Source of the DNA: Nitrobacter sp047149785
Lineage (GTDB): Bacteria > Pseudomonadota > Alphaproteobacteria > Rhizobiales > Xanthobacteraceae
DNA length: 64,000 nt
Direction: 5' to 3'
Assembly (NCBI RefSeq): GCF_047149785.1
Contig: NZ_BAAGBE010000001.1
Location: 1,674,001-1,738,000 of the forward strand
Shown: piece after piece, positions 28,307 to 36,980 of the stretch
Layout of the letters: each line of letters starts with the position of its first letter
Numbering within the stretch: the stretch's first letter is position 1
The notes under the pieces: generated by a model
Databases searched by the model: none
What the model saw: only the letters and a program-made list of their open reading frames with translations
Told to the model about the DNA's origin: nothing
Made by a program: the position numbers and the translations under genes

Positions 28307-28570
28307 TCAGTCGTCGTCCCGTTCGCTCTTGGTGACTTCACCGCTCCTCGGATCGACATGAAGGTCGTAACGGACACCCTTGAGATCGGCCTCAAGTTCC
28401 CAATGACCGTCGTCGGCCTCGACCTTGCCGAAGTTGGTGTATCCCTTGGCCGTCAGCTTCTGAATGACCTGATCCGCGGGCATCCAATCGGCCCCCGGCT
28501 GGTCGGCACGGGCAAGGCTGGCAGCCGTCATGGCCGCCGCCATCGCGATCGCGACATATCGTAATTTCAT
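28307..28570 (-). CDS. Secreted PepSY-domain protein
   Basis: 87 residues from ATG 28570 (AGGGAG upstream). Signal peptide MKLRYVAIAMAAAMTAASLARA. The mature part is a single PepSY-like module: WMPADQVIQKLTAKGYTNFGKVEADDGHWELEADLKGVRYDLHVDPRSGEV. Such one-domain periplasmic proteins resemble the inhibitory or regulatory PepSY modules of peptidases and sensor systems; a partner is not visible here. Confidence 0.85.
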   Translation of the reverse strand: MKLRYVAIAMAAAMTAASLARADQPGADWMPADQVIQKLTAKGYTNFGKVEADDGHWELEADLKGVRYDLHVDPRSGEVTKSERDDD

Positions 28571-28868
28571 CCCATGATCTCCCTGCGACGAACTGGCTTG
28601 CACGAGAACAGCCGTTCGTCGTCGGGGTTCCTCATACTGCGACGTCACGCCTCATGTCGTGAGCGGTCACAGGTGAGCGTCATCGGGATTTTTCACGCTG
28701 CCGCCGCGCTCCGCGAGCGGTTGCGGCTTCCTCACCGCGGCGATGGATCGTGCCATCACCGCCCATTCGCTGCGCTGACGATCGCGTCAATATCCTGCGC
28801 CGTGTGATCCAGCGCCTTCGCGAGCGCTAATCCGAGCCGCGCGGACCAGGAGCGTGTCAGGCCCGTCC

Positions 28869-29210
28869 TCAGGCCGATGCGGGCGCGTTGAAGGTGATGC
28901 CCTTGTCGGAGAAAAGCTTCTGCAGTTCGCCGGCCTGGAACATCTCGCGGACGATATCGCAGCCGCCGACGAATTCACCTTTCACGTAAAGCTGCGGGAT
29001 CGTCGGCCAGCTCGAATAGGTCTTGATGCCGTCGCGAAGGTCCGGAGATTCGAGCACGTTCAGGCCCTTGTAGCCCACGCCGACGTGGTCGAGAATCTGA
29101 ACCACCTGCCCCGAAAAACCGCACTGCGGAAACTGCGGCGTGCCTTTCATGAACAGCACGACATCGTTCGACTTCAGTTCGTTCTCGATGAATTCCTTAA
29201 TGCTCATCAT
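28869..29210 (-). CDS. grxD: Monothiol glutaredoxin (Grx4 family)
   Basis: 113 residues from ATG 29210 (alternative 29207), AAGGAT upstream. Monothiol active site CGFS in GTPQFPQCGFSGQVVQILD, glutathione-binding WPTIPQLYVKGEFVGGCDI. Class II Grx proteins bind a [2Fe-2S] cluster with BolA and help deliver clusters. bolA lies 3.7 kb away on the same strand at 32982, separated from grxD by egtB, egtD and ltrA. Confidence 0.95.
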   Translation of the reverse strand: MMSIKEFIENELKSNDVVLFMKGTPQFPQCGFSGQVVQILDHVGVGYKGLNVLESPDLRDGIKTYSSWPTIPQLYVKGEFVGGCDIVREMFQAGELQKLFSDKGITFNAPASA

Positions 29211-29478
29211 CACATCCTTATAGCCGCGAGTTGACAGGGCCGCAGGCGGCCCCCAGTTGGCCCAGCTATAACCCGAAACCGTTGTGTAATAAAGTAAATT
29301 GCCGGGGAGCTGCCATGCACGGTCTTGTCGCCCAGAGTTGTCACGCTTTTCCGCCCTCCGTCGCAATCGACAGGCCGCCCGCCGCCGCCTACCCTCCGGT
29401 GCGAGCCTCATGCAGGGTGCTGAGTTGGTTTCCTCCGGGAACTCATCGTCCGGAGCAACGTTCTCTCCCAAACCGGAG

Positions 29479-30741
29479 ATGTCCGTGACGAATCCAGCGT
29501 CTGCCGCGGCCAAGATAGCCGCTCCAACTCCCCCGCCACTTTCCAGTTCACGACCATTGGCCACCCGCCTGGCGGATGCATTTCTCGCTGTCCGGAGCGA
29601 GACGGAGCGGCGCGCAAGACCGCTGTCGCCGGAAGATCAGATGGTGCAGTCGATGCCTGACGCCAGCCCGGCGAAATGGCACCGCGCCCATACCACATGG
29701 TTCTGGGAACAATTCCTGCTCGGCCAGCACAGTCCCGGCTACGCTCCCTTTCATCCCGATTACGCCTTCCTGTTCAACTCCTATTACGTCAGCGCCGGCC
29801 CGAGATATGCCCGCGCCCAGCGCGGCCATATCACGCGGCCGGGCGCCGGGGAGATCACCGCCTATCGCCGGCACGTCGATGCCGCGGTCGTCAAATTCTT
29901 CCACGACACGAGCGACAGAGTGCTGGCGCAGCTCGTACCGCTGGTCGAAGCCGGCCTCAACCATGAACAGCAGCATCAGGAACTGATGCTGACGGATATT
30001 CTGCACGCGTTCGCGCAAAATCCGACATCGCCGGCTTACGATGCGTCGTGGCGTTTTCCGACGCCTGTCGCGGGCGCCGGCGAATGGATCACGTTGAATG
30101 AGGGCATCCATACCGTCGGGCATCAAGGCAAGGGCTTTCATTTCGACAACGAGAAACCTGCGCACCGCGCCCTCGTGGGACCGGTGAAGCTCGCGCGCCA
30201 TCTCGTCACCAACGCCGACTGGCTCGCCTTCATGGACGACGGCGGCTATCGCACCGCGACCTTGTGGCTGATGGACGGTTTCGCCGCAGCCACCGAGGAG
30301 GCATGGGAGGCGCCGGGCTATTGGCACAAGACCGGCGACGGCTGGCAAGCCATGACGCTTGCGGGCTTGCGGCCGGTCGATCCCGACGCGCCGGTCTGCC
30401 ATGTCAGTTACTACGAGGCCGATGCATTCGCGCGCTGGAGCGGCAAGCATCTGCCGACCGAGATGGAATGGGAGGTCGCCGCGCGCGCGGGTCATCTCGA
30501 CGACGCGTTCGGCACCGTGTGGCAATGGACGCGAAGCCCCTACGCGCCCTACCCCGGATATCGCGCGGACCGAAGCACGCTTGGCGAATACAACGGAAAG
30601 TTCATGGTCAACCAGTTCGTGCTGCGCGGCTCGTCGCTGGCGACGCCCGAGGAGCACGGCCGCGTCACCTACCGGAACTTCTTCTATCCGCACCACCGCT
30701 GGCAATTCACCGGTCTGCGCCTCGCAGATTACGACACCTGA
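29479..30741 (+). CDS. egtB: Ergothioneine biosynthesis sulfoxide synthase EgtB
   Basis: About 420 residues. It joins trimethylhistidine (hercynine) and a thiol using O2 and non-haem iron. N-terminal DinB-like part with HRAHTTWFWEQFLL and the iron-binding EAGLNHEQQHQELMLTD (H-x3-H-x-E); C-terminal FGE/sulfatase-modifying fold with AFARWSGKHLPTEMEWEVAAR and HHRWQFTGLRLA at the end. ATG 29479 overlaps its own GGAG; a GTG at 29485 has better spacing. It is followed 45 bp later by egtD, so an operon. Confidence 0.94.
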   Translation: MSVTNPASAAAKIAAPTPPPLSSSRPLATRLADAFLAVRSETERRARPLSPEDQMVQSMPDASPAKWHRAHTTWFWEQFLLGQHSPGYAPFHPDYAFLFNSYYVSAGPRYARAQRGHITRPGAGEITAYRRHVDAAVVKFFHDTSDRVLAQLVPLVEAGLNHEQQHQELMLTDILHAFAQNPTSPAYDASWRFPTPVAGAGEWITLNEGIHTVGHQGKGFHFDNEKPAHRALVGPVKLARHLVTNADWLAFMDDGGYRTATLWLMDGFAAATEEAWEAPGYWHKTGDGWQAMTLAGLRPVDPDAPVCHVSYYEADAFARWSGKHLPTEMEWEVAARAGHLDDAFGTVWQWTRSPYAPYPGYRADRSTLGEYNGKFMVNQFVLRGSSLATPEEHGRVTYRNFFYPHHRWQFTGLRLADYDT

Positions 30742-30786
30742 TCATCGTCAACCCGAAATGCGTCGCGACGCGCCAGGGAGGCTGTC

Positions 30787-31749
30787 ATGAATCTGCACGC
30801 TGCCGCTTCGGCCGGGACACTTCCCGACCAGACGACACCGGCATTCGCGAGCGACGCCATCGCAGGACTGACGCAACATCCGAAACAGATTCCACCGAAG
30901 TATTTTTACGACGCCGCCGGCTCCGAACTGTTCGAGCAAATCACGCGGCTGCCGGAATACTATCCGACCCGCACCGAGCTTGGCATCCTGCGCGAGCGTG
31001 CAGCGGAGATCGCTGCGATCCTGCCCAAGCACGCGGCGCTGGTGGAGTTCGGCGCCGGCGCCGCCACCAAGGCGCGGCTCCTGCTGAGCGCATGCGAATT
31101 CGCCGCCTACGTGCCGGTGGACATATCGGGAGATTTCCTCAACGCGCAGGCGCGAGGACTGCGAAAGGACTTTCCGCATCTGCAAATCTATCCGGTGACC
31201 GCGGATTTCACCGCGCCGTTCGTTCTGCCCGATCAGGTCAGGGCGATGCCGAAGGTGGGCTTCTTCCCCGGCTCGACGCTCGGCAACTTCGAGCCCCACG
31301 AAGCCAGCCGCTTTCTGCGCGGAGCCTGCAGGATTCTTGGCGAAGGGGCGCATATGCTGATCGGCGTCGACCTCGAGAAGAACGAGCGGGTGCTGTACGA
31401 CGCCTATAACGATGCCGCCGGCGTCACCGCGCGGTTCAATCTGAACATGCTGGCTCGCATCAACCGCGAACTCGGCGGCAATTTCGACCTGTCCGCATTC
31501 ACCCATCGCGCGATCTACAATCGCGAACGCCACCGGATCGAAATGCACCTCATCAGCAAAAGGCCGCAGACCGTCCGTTTGCAGGGCCGCAGCATTCCGT
31601 TCCGCACCGGCGAGAGCATTCACACCGAAAGCAGCTACAAATACAGCATCGATCGCTTCACCGCGCTGGCGAAGGGCTCGGGCTGGAGGCCGATCGCATC
31701 GTGGACCGATCCCGACGGAATGTTTTCGGTTCACGCGCTGGTATGCTGA
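30787..31749 (+). CDS. egtD: Histidine N-alpha-methyltransferase EgtD
   Basis: 320 residues, AGGGAGG before the ATG. It trimethylates histidine to hercynine with SAM. Family features: QIPPKYFYDAAGSELFEQIT, YYPTRTE, the SAM-binding LVEFGAGAATKARLLL, and FFPGSTLGNFEPHEA. Together with EgtB this gives the two-gene ergothioneine route; no egtA/egtC/egtE is visible next to them, in keeping with EgtB types that use other thiols or enzymes encoded elsewhere. Confidence 0.95.
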   Translation: MNLHAAASAGTLPDQTTPAFASDAIAGLTQHPKQIPPKYFYDAAGSELFEQITRLPEYYPTRTELGILRERAAEIAAILPKHAALVEFGAGAATKARLLLSACEFAAYVPVDISGDFLNAQARGLRKDFPHLQIYPVTADFTAPFVLPDQVRAMPKVGFFPGSTLGNFEPHEASRFLRGACRILGEGAHMLIGVDLEKNERVLYDAYNDAAGVTARFNLNMLARINRELGGNFDLSAFTHRAIYNRERHRIEMHLISKRPQTVRLQGRSIPFRTGESIHTESSYKYSIDRFTALAKGSGWRPIASWTDPDGMFSVHALVC

Positions 31750-31765
31750 ACCCGGGCGTCGCCTC

Positions 31766-32953
31766 TTACGCGTCCCGATGCGAATCGGATCCCAGCGAGA
31801 TCGCCTCCCACGCCGCCACGATCATCAGGACAGCCGCGACAGCCGCCGCAAGCGACAGCGGCGTGAACCGGGACGCGAATGGGATCAGCACGACGAGCAG
31901 GACGATTCCGACGAGGTGCGAGAGCTGGTAGATGCCGCGAATCGCGTGCTTGAACAGGATCGTTCCGATCAGGTAGAGCAGCGGGCCGCCGACGATGCTG
32001 AGCGTTTCCTTGGCCCCGACATGCCCTCCCGGATGCGCCAGCAGCAACTCGTCGCCGACGGCGGACACCACGATGCCGGCAACGACCGGCAGGTGCAGAT
32101 AGGTGTAGGCCAGCCGCGCCAGCCGTCCTGAATCCGACGATTGCGAAATGTGTTCCGATCCGGCTTCCGCGCCGAGATGGAAGTAGACCCACCACATCGC
32201 GATGCTGCCGACGAGCGCCACCACGAAGGCGCTAACCGTGGTCACCGTCCACACCGCCTCGGCAAAGGTCGCGCCGGTGACGACGATGGATTCGCCGAGC
32301 GCGATGATGATGAACAGCGCGCAGCGTTCGGCCATGTGGCCGCCCTCGACTTCCCAGTCCTGCGTGGTCGAGGCGCCGAGGCGTGGCGTATGAAACCGCA
32401 TCGCGGGGCCGGCATATTCAATCGCGAGCGCGACCAGCCATAGGGCGATGCGAACATTGCCATCGGCCAGCCCGCCCGCGATCCAGAACCCCGCGCTCGC
32501 GACAAGCCAGATCAGGATGCGGATGAAGTTATTGCGCTGGCCGACCGCCGTCGTCGGCACCGACCAGAGGAAGAACAGCGTCCGCCCGACCTGCATGGCG
32601 GAATAGGCGGCTGCGAATATCAGGCCGCGGTTGTCGAAAGCCTTCGGAATGGAGGTCGACAGCAAGAGGCCGCCGAGCATCAACCCGAACAGCATGATCC
32701 GCACCGGCGCGCGGTCGGGGTCGAGCCAGTTGGTGGTCCACGAGGTAAAGACCCAGACCCACCACACTGCCAGCATCAGCATACTGACTTGCAGCACGCC
32801 GAGCGGCGTGAAGTGCGCAAGCAGCGTGTGGGAGATTTGCGTGATCGCGAAGACGAACACCAGGTCGAAAAACAGTTCGACGTAGGTCACGCGGTTGTGC
32901 TGGTCAGGGCTGCGCTCCCGCAGGAGCCTGCCATCGTCGTTGGCGCGCGGCAT
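31766..32953 (-). CDS. LtrA family membrane protein
   Basis: 395 residues from ATG 32953 (AGAGGGGGTG upstream). About 10-12 membrane helices. The N-terminal VTYVELFFDLVFVFAITQISHTL is the LtrA (low temperature requirement A) signature, followed by WWVWVFTSWTTNWLDPD and HMAERCALFIIIALGESIVVTG. LtrA proteins are of unknown biochemical function. Convergent with egtD, 16 bp apart, and just after the bolA gene on the same strand. Confidence 0.9.
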   Translation of the reverse strand: MPRANDDGRLLRERSPDQHNRVTYVELFFDLVFVFAITQISHTLLAHFTPLGVLQVSMLMLAVWWVWVFTSWTTNWLDPDRAPVRIMLFGLMLGGLLLSTSIPKAFDNRGLIFAAAYSAMQVGRTLFFLWSVPTTAVGQRNNFIRILIWLVASAGFWIAGGLADGNVRIALWLVALAIEYAGPAMRFHTPRLGASTTQDWEVEGGHMAERCALFIIIALGESIVVTGATFAEAVWTVTTVSAFVVALVGSIAMWWVYFHLGAEAGSEHISQSSDSGRLARLAYTYLHLPVVAGIVVSAVGDELLLAHPGGHVGAKETLSIVGGPLLYLIGTILFKHAIRGIYQLSHLVGIVLLVVLIPFASRFTPLSLAAAVAAVLMIVAAWEAISLGSDSHRDA

Positions 32954-32981
32954 CACCCCCTCTGCGACGGCGCGGCGGGAA

Positions 32982-33215
32982 CTACTCCGGAACGCCGGTC
33001 TGCAACGCCAGTGCGTGGAGCACGCCGCCCATCTGGCCCTTCAGCGACTGATAGACGATCTGATGCTGCTGCACGCGGGACTTGCCGCGGAACGACTCCG
33101 AGATCACGGTGGCCGAGTAATGGTTGCCGTCGCCGGCGAGGTCCTGGATCGTCACCTGGGCGTCCGGAATCGCCTCCTTGATCATCGACTCGATTTCCCG
33201 CGCTTCCATCGGCAT
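32982..33215 (-). CDS. BolA family protein
   Basis: 77 residues from ATG 33215 (GGGAG 8 bases upstream). BolA fold with DLAGDGNHYSATVISESFRGKSRVQQHQIVYQSL, including the conserved HRxVY-like HQIVY, and a C-terminal helix MGGVLHALALQTGVPE. It matches the short form that partners monothiol glutaredoxins in Fe-S handling; grxD is in the same neighbourhood. It lies 186 bp after purL on the same strand. Confidence 0.92.
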   Translation of the reverse strand: MPMEAREIESMIKEAIPDAQVTIQDLAGDGNHYSATVISESFRGKSRVQQHQIVYQSLKGQMGGVLHALALQTGVPE

Positions 33216-33401
33216 CAGAGTGTCTCCCAAATCCGCCACATCCCGGAATCGCCGCGACGGCAGTTCAACTTAATATGGCTATCTCGTCACGTCACGCAGC
33301 TCGATCCCATACTCGCACGAACTTTGCCAATCGCAAGAGCGAAGGTAACCCGCGCCGAGCAGCACCAGCTTGCGGCACGCGCTGCGTGCTGTGAGTTGGA
33401 G

Positions 33402-35612
33402 TCACCCTTTTCCGGCCATATAGTCCGGCAGCCAGCGTTCAAAACCGTGCTGCAAGGCCTTGACGGCGACGGCGCGCTCTCCGGCGATGGCGATCTCGCG
33501 CCCGCCGGTCAGGCCGATCTGGACGCAGGGCACCTCGACCGCCCTGAGCTTGGTGAACACGCTCAGCAGGTCCTTCTCATGCACGGTGACGATGTAGCGC
33601 GCCTGATCCTCACCGAACCACCAGGCATGCGGCACGATCGCTTCAGGCGCCGCATCGAGAACGGCGCCGATGCCGCTCGCCATCGCCATTTCAGCCAGCG
33701 CCACCAAAAGTCCGCCGTCGGAGACATCATGCACGGCCGTAGCGGTGCCGGCGTGGATCATGCCGCGCACCACGTCGCCATTACGCTTCTCCGCGGCGAG
33801 GTCGACCGGCGGGGGTGCGCCCTCCTCGCGGCCGCAAAGGTCGCGCAGATATACTGACTGGCCGAGCCAGCCCTGCGTGTCTCCGATCAGCAAAATCGGA
33901 TGACCCTCGGCCTTGAAGGCGAGCGAAGCGGACCTGGTGAAATCGTCGAGCAGGCCGACGCCGCCGATCGAGGGCGTCGGCAGGATGCCGCGTCCATTGG
34001 TCTCATTATAAAGGGAGACGTTGCCGGACACGACCGGGAACTCCAGCGCGATGCAGGCTTCCGAAATGCCCTTCAGGCAACCGACGAACTGGCCCATATT
34101 CTCGGGCCGTTCCGGATTGCCGAAGTTCAGGTTGTCGGTGATCGCCAGCGGACGGCCGCCGACGGCGGTGATGTTGCGCCACGCTTCCGCGACCGCCTGC
34201 TTGCCGCCTTGATAAGGATCGGCCTCGCAATAGCGCGGCGTCACGTCGACCGTGAGCGCAAGCCCCTTCGGCCCGTCCTGCACGCGCACGACGGCCGCAT
34301 CGCCGCCCGGCCGCTGCACGGTGTTGCCGCCGATCACGTGATCGTACTGCTCCCACACCCAGCGTTTCGAGCAGAGTTCCGGCGTCGCGATCAGTTTCTC
34401 CAGCGCGTCAGCCACCGGCAGCGGGGCCGCGACATCGCGGGCATGAACGACGGGCAGTTGCGGCGACGGCACATGCGGCCGATCGTACAAAGGCGCTTCC
34501 GATTCCAGTTCCTTGATCGGCAGGTCGGCCATCACGTCGCCGCCATGCTTCACCACGAAACGCTTGCTCGGCGTGGTGGTGCCGACGATAGCGAAATCGA
34601 GGCCCCACTTGCGGAAGATCGCCTCCGCTTCCTTTTCCTTCTCGGGCTTGAGCACCATGAGCATGCGCTCCTGGCTTTCCGAGAGCATCATCTCGTAGGC
34701 GCTCATGCCGGTCTCGCGCGTCGGCACGCTGTCGAGATCGAGATCGACACCGAGGTCGCCCTTGGCGCCCATCTCCACCGCCGAACAGGTCAGCCCCGCC
34801 GCGCCCATGTCCTGGATCGCGACGACGCAGCCATTCGCCATGATTTCAAGACAGGCTTCCAGCAGCAGCTTCTCCGCGAAGGGATCGCCGACCTGCACAG
34901 TCGGGCGCTTCTCCTCGCTGTCGTCGTCGAATTCGGCCGACGCCATGGTCGCGCCGTGGATGCCGTCGCGGCCGGTCTTGGAGCCGAGATAGACGATCGG
35001 CATGTTCACGCCGGATGCCGCGGCATAAAAGATCTTGTCGGCGTCGGCGAGGCCGACCGCCATGGCGTTGACCAGAATGTTGCCGTCGTAACGGGTGTGG
35101 AAGCGCACCTGCCCGCCGACCGTCGGCACCCCGAACGAGTTGCCGTAGCCGCCGACGCCCGCGACCACGCCCGACACCAGATGCCGCGTTTTCGGATGCG
35201 ACGGATCGCCGAAGCTCAGCGCGTTGAGGCAGGCGATCGGGCGCGCGCCCATGGTGAAAACGTCGCGCAGGATGCCGCCGACGCCGGTGGTCGCGCCCTG
35301 ATAGGGCTCGATGTAGCTCGGGTGGTTGTGGCTCTCCATCTTGAACACCACCGCCTGCCCGTCGCCGATGTCGATAACGCCGGCGTTCTCGCCCGGCCCC
35401 TGGATCACCCACGGCGCTTTCGTCGGCAGCCCGCGCAGATGGATGCGCGAGGACTTGTACGAGCAATGCTCGTTCCACATCGCCGAGAAGATGCCGAGTT
35501 CGGTGAAGGTCGGCGTCCGGCCGAGCAGCTTGAGAATGCGCTCGTACTCGTCCGGCTTGAGGCCGTGCGAAGCGACGAGTTCGGGGGTGATCGGGGGTTC
35601 GTTAGATTGCAT
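33402..35612 (-). CDS. purL: Phosphoribosylformylglycinamidine synthase subunit PurL
   Basis: 736 residues from ATG 35612. It makes FGAM from FGAR, glutamine-derived ammonia and ATP. Small-type PurL with ERILKLLGRTPTFTELGIFSAMWNEHCSYKSS near the N-terminus, the SHNHPSYIEPYQGATTGVGGI nucleotide site, and the second half beginning near GDAAVVRVQDG. It needs PurQ and PurS, which are encoded directly upstream (35634 and 36575). PurL, PurQ, the coiled-coil gene and PurS run in one direction with gaps of 22 bp or less. Confidence 0.97.
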   Translation of the reverse strand: MQSNEPPITPELVASHGLKPDEYERILKLLGRTPTFTELGIFSAMWNEHCSYKSSRIHLRGLPTKAPWVIQGPGENAGVIDIGDGQAVVFKMESHNHPSYIEPYQGATTGVGGILRDVFTMGARPIACLNALSFGDPSHPKTRHLVSGVVAGVGGYGNSFGVPTVGGQVRFHTRYDGNILVNAMAVGLADADKIFYAAASGVNMPIVYLGSKTGRDGIHGATMASAEFDDDSEEKRPTVQVGDPFAEKLLLEACLEIMANGCVVAIQDMGAAGLTCSAVEMGAKGDLGVDLDLDSVPTRETGMSAYEMMLSESQERMLMVLKPEKEKEAEAIFRKWGLDFAIVGTTTPSKRFVVKHGGDVMADLPIKELESEAPLYDRPHVPSPQLPVVHARDVAAPLPVADALEKLIATPELCSKRWVWEQYDHVIGGNTVQRPGGDAAVVRVQDGPKGLALTVDVTPRYCEADPYQGGKQAVAEAWRNITAVGGRPLAITDNLNFGNPERPENMGQFVGCLKGISEACIALEFPVVSGNVSLYNETNGRGILPTPSIGGVGLLDDFTRSASLAFKAEGHPILLIGDTQGWLGQSVYLRDLCGREEGAPPPVDLAAEKRNGDVVRGMIHAGTATAVHDVSDGGLLVALAEMAMASGIGAVLDAAPEAIVPHAWWFGEDQARYIVTVHEKDLLSVFTKLRAVEVPCVQIGLTGGREIAIAGERAVAVKALQHGFERWLPDYMAGKG

Positions 35613-35633
35613 GGACAAAAATGTCGGCGTTTC

Positions 35634-36335
35634 TCACGCCGCCCGCTCCAGATGCGCGACGAGGCCGGCAAACAGCCCGCGGCCGTCGGTGCAGCCCATG
35701 ACGTCTTCGACGTGGTTTTCCGGATGCGGCATCATGCCGAGCACGTTGCCGCGCTCGTTGATGATGCCGGCGATCGACTGCGCCGCGCCGTTGATGTTGT
35801 GGGTGTCGCCGACCTCGCCCGACGGCGAGCAATAGCGATAGAGAACGCGGCCCTCGCCTTCGAGGCGGCGGACGGTCTCTTCATCGGCGGCGTAGTTGCC
35901 CTCGCCATGGGCGACCGGTACGCGGATCACCTGACCGGCATTGTAGCCGCGCGTGAACGCAGTATCGGACCGCTCGACCCGCAGATGCACGTCATGGCAG
36001 ATGAACTTCAGCCGCGCATTGCGCATCAGGATGCCCGGTAGCAGGCCGGATTCGCAGAGAATCTGGAAGCCGTTGCAGACGCCGAGCACGAGACCGCCTC
36101 GAGAGGCAAAGGCGCGCACCGCGTCCATGACCGGCGCGCGCGCGGCGATGGCGCCGCAGCGAAGATAGTCGCCATAGGAAAACCCGCCGGGCACCACGAC
36201 GAGATCGGTGCCTTCAGGCAGCGAGGTTTCCGCGTGCCAGACCATGGCGGGTTCGCGCCCGGACACGAGCCGCAAGGCGCGCGCCATGTCGCGCTCGCGA
36301 TTGATGCCGGGAAAGACGAGAACTGCGGATTTCAC
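35634..36335 (-). CDS. purQ: Phosphoribosylformylglycinamidine synthase subunit PurQ
   Basis: 233 residues. Class I glutaminase: nucleophile in GGLVLGVCNGFQILCESGLLPG, His/Glu of the triad in GMMPHPENHVED. It supplies ammonia to PurL. The ATG at 36335 overlaps the stop codon of the coiled-coil gene (ATGA), so the two are translationally coupled. Confidence 0.97.
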   Translation of the reverse strand: MKSAVLVFPGINRERDMARALRLVSGREPAMVWHAETSLPEGTDLVVVPGGFSYGDYLRCGAIAARAPVMDAVRAFASRGGLVLGVCNGFQILCESGLLPGILMRNARLKFICHDVHLRVERSDTAFTRGYNAGQVIRVPVAHGEGNYAADEETVRRLEGEGRVLYRYCSPSGEVGDTHNINGAAQSIAGIINERGNVLGMMPHPENHVEDVMGCTDGRGLFAGLVAHLERAA

Positions 36336-36565
36336 AGCGTCGGAGCATCCTGAATTTCGAGGCGACCTTCGTGGCGCACCATTGTCGCGTGAATGCTCGA
36401 AATTTCCTGAAACACGCCAGTGATTTCCTGACGAATACCATTCTGAGCTGTTCGGGACGCCTGCATTTCCTGCTTGAGTTCATCGATCTTGCCATCGATC
36501 TGCGCAAGCCTGGCCTGCATCGACTTCAACACCTCAAGAACGAGTTCCGACGTGACCTCAGCCAT
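36332..36565 (-). CDS. Small coiled-coil protein inside the pur operon
   Basis: 77 residues with AAGG before the ATG at 36565. Strong heptad pattern over about residues 10-65 (LVLEVLKSMQARLAQIDGKI, then LKQEMQASRTAQNGIRQEI). No enzyme motif. It overlaps purQ by 4 bp and follows purS by 9 bp, so it is made with them. Similar short coiled-coil proteins exist in relatives as hypothetical proteins; whether it touches the PurSQL complex is unknown. Confidence 0.78.
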   Translation of the reverse strand: MAEVTSELVLEVLKSMQARLAQIDGKIDELKQEMQASRTAQNGIRQEITGVFQEISSIHATMVRHEGRLEIQDAPTL

Positions 36566-36574
36566 TGTAAAACC

Positions 36575-36817
36575 TTAAGCTTTTACCTCGATAGCATAAT
36601 TCTCAATCACGGTATTCGCCAGCAACTTGTCGGCGGCGGCCTTGAGCACGGCCTCGGCCTTGGCCTTGTCGGCGCCGGCGAGTTCGATGTCGAACACCTT
36701 GCCCTGGCGAACGCTGGCGATGCCCTCGACGCCCAGCGACTTCAGCGCGCCCTCGATCGCCTTGCCCTGCGGATCGAGAATGCCGGTTTTCAAGGTAACG
36801 GTGACGCGCGCTTTCAT
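36575..36817 (-). CDS. purS: Phosphoribosylformylglycinamidine synthase subunit PurS
   Basis: 80 residues, the usual size. MKARVTVTLKTGILDPQGKAIEGALKSLG and GIASVRQGKVFDIEL are characteristic. It bridges PurL and PurQ in the three-part FGAM synthase. No clear Shine-Dalgarno site is visible. A palindromic repeat separates it from purC. Confidence 0.95.
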   Translation of the reverse strand: MKARVTVTLKTGILDPQGKAIEGALKSLGVEGIASVRQGKVFDIELAGADKAKAEAVLKAAADKLLANTVIENYAIEVKA

Positions 36818-36840
36818 TTTGAAACGTAACCCGTCTGCTT

Positions 36841-36979
36841 CCCCTCTCCCCTTGCGGGAGAGGGTGGTCCGAATGTCGCCAGCGGCATAAGGACCGGGTG
36901 AGGGGTCGCTCCAAATGCCGAACCAGTCCCCTCACCCGGCTCGCAATGCTCGCAACCCTCTCCCGCAAGGGGAGAGAGA
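36841..36979. repeat. Inverted repeat between purC and purS
   Basis: Two arms: CCCCTCTCCCCTTGCGGGAG at 36841 and CTCTCCCGCAAGGGGAGAG at about 36957, with inner complementary stretches (CCGGGTGAGGGG / CCCCTCACCCGG). It can form a long imperfect hairpin between two co-directional pur genes and belongs to the same general class as 14335-14433. Confidence 0.85.
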
Positions 36980-36980
36980 T

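Noticed and set aside
33900..36041. 713-codon open frame antisense to purL and purQ
   Set aside because: GC-rich shadow frame; the minus-strand PurL/PurQ sequences are unmistakable.
14335..36979. Possible CRISPR from the repeated C-rich/G-rich elements
   Set aside because: Only isolated inverted-repeat elements, no regular spacer-repeat array and no cas genes.
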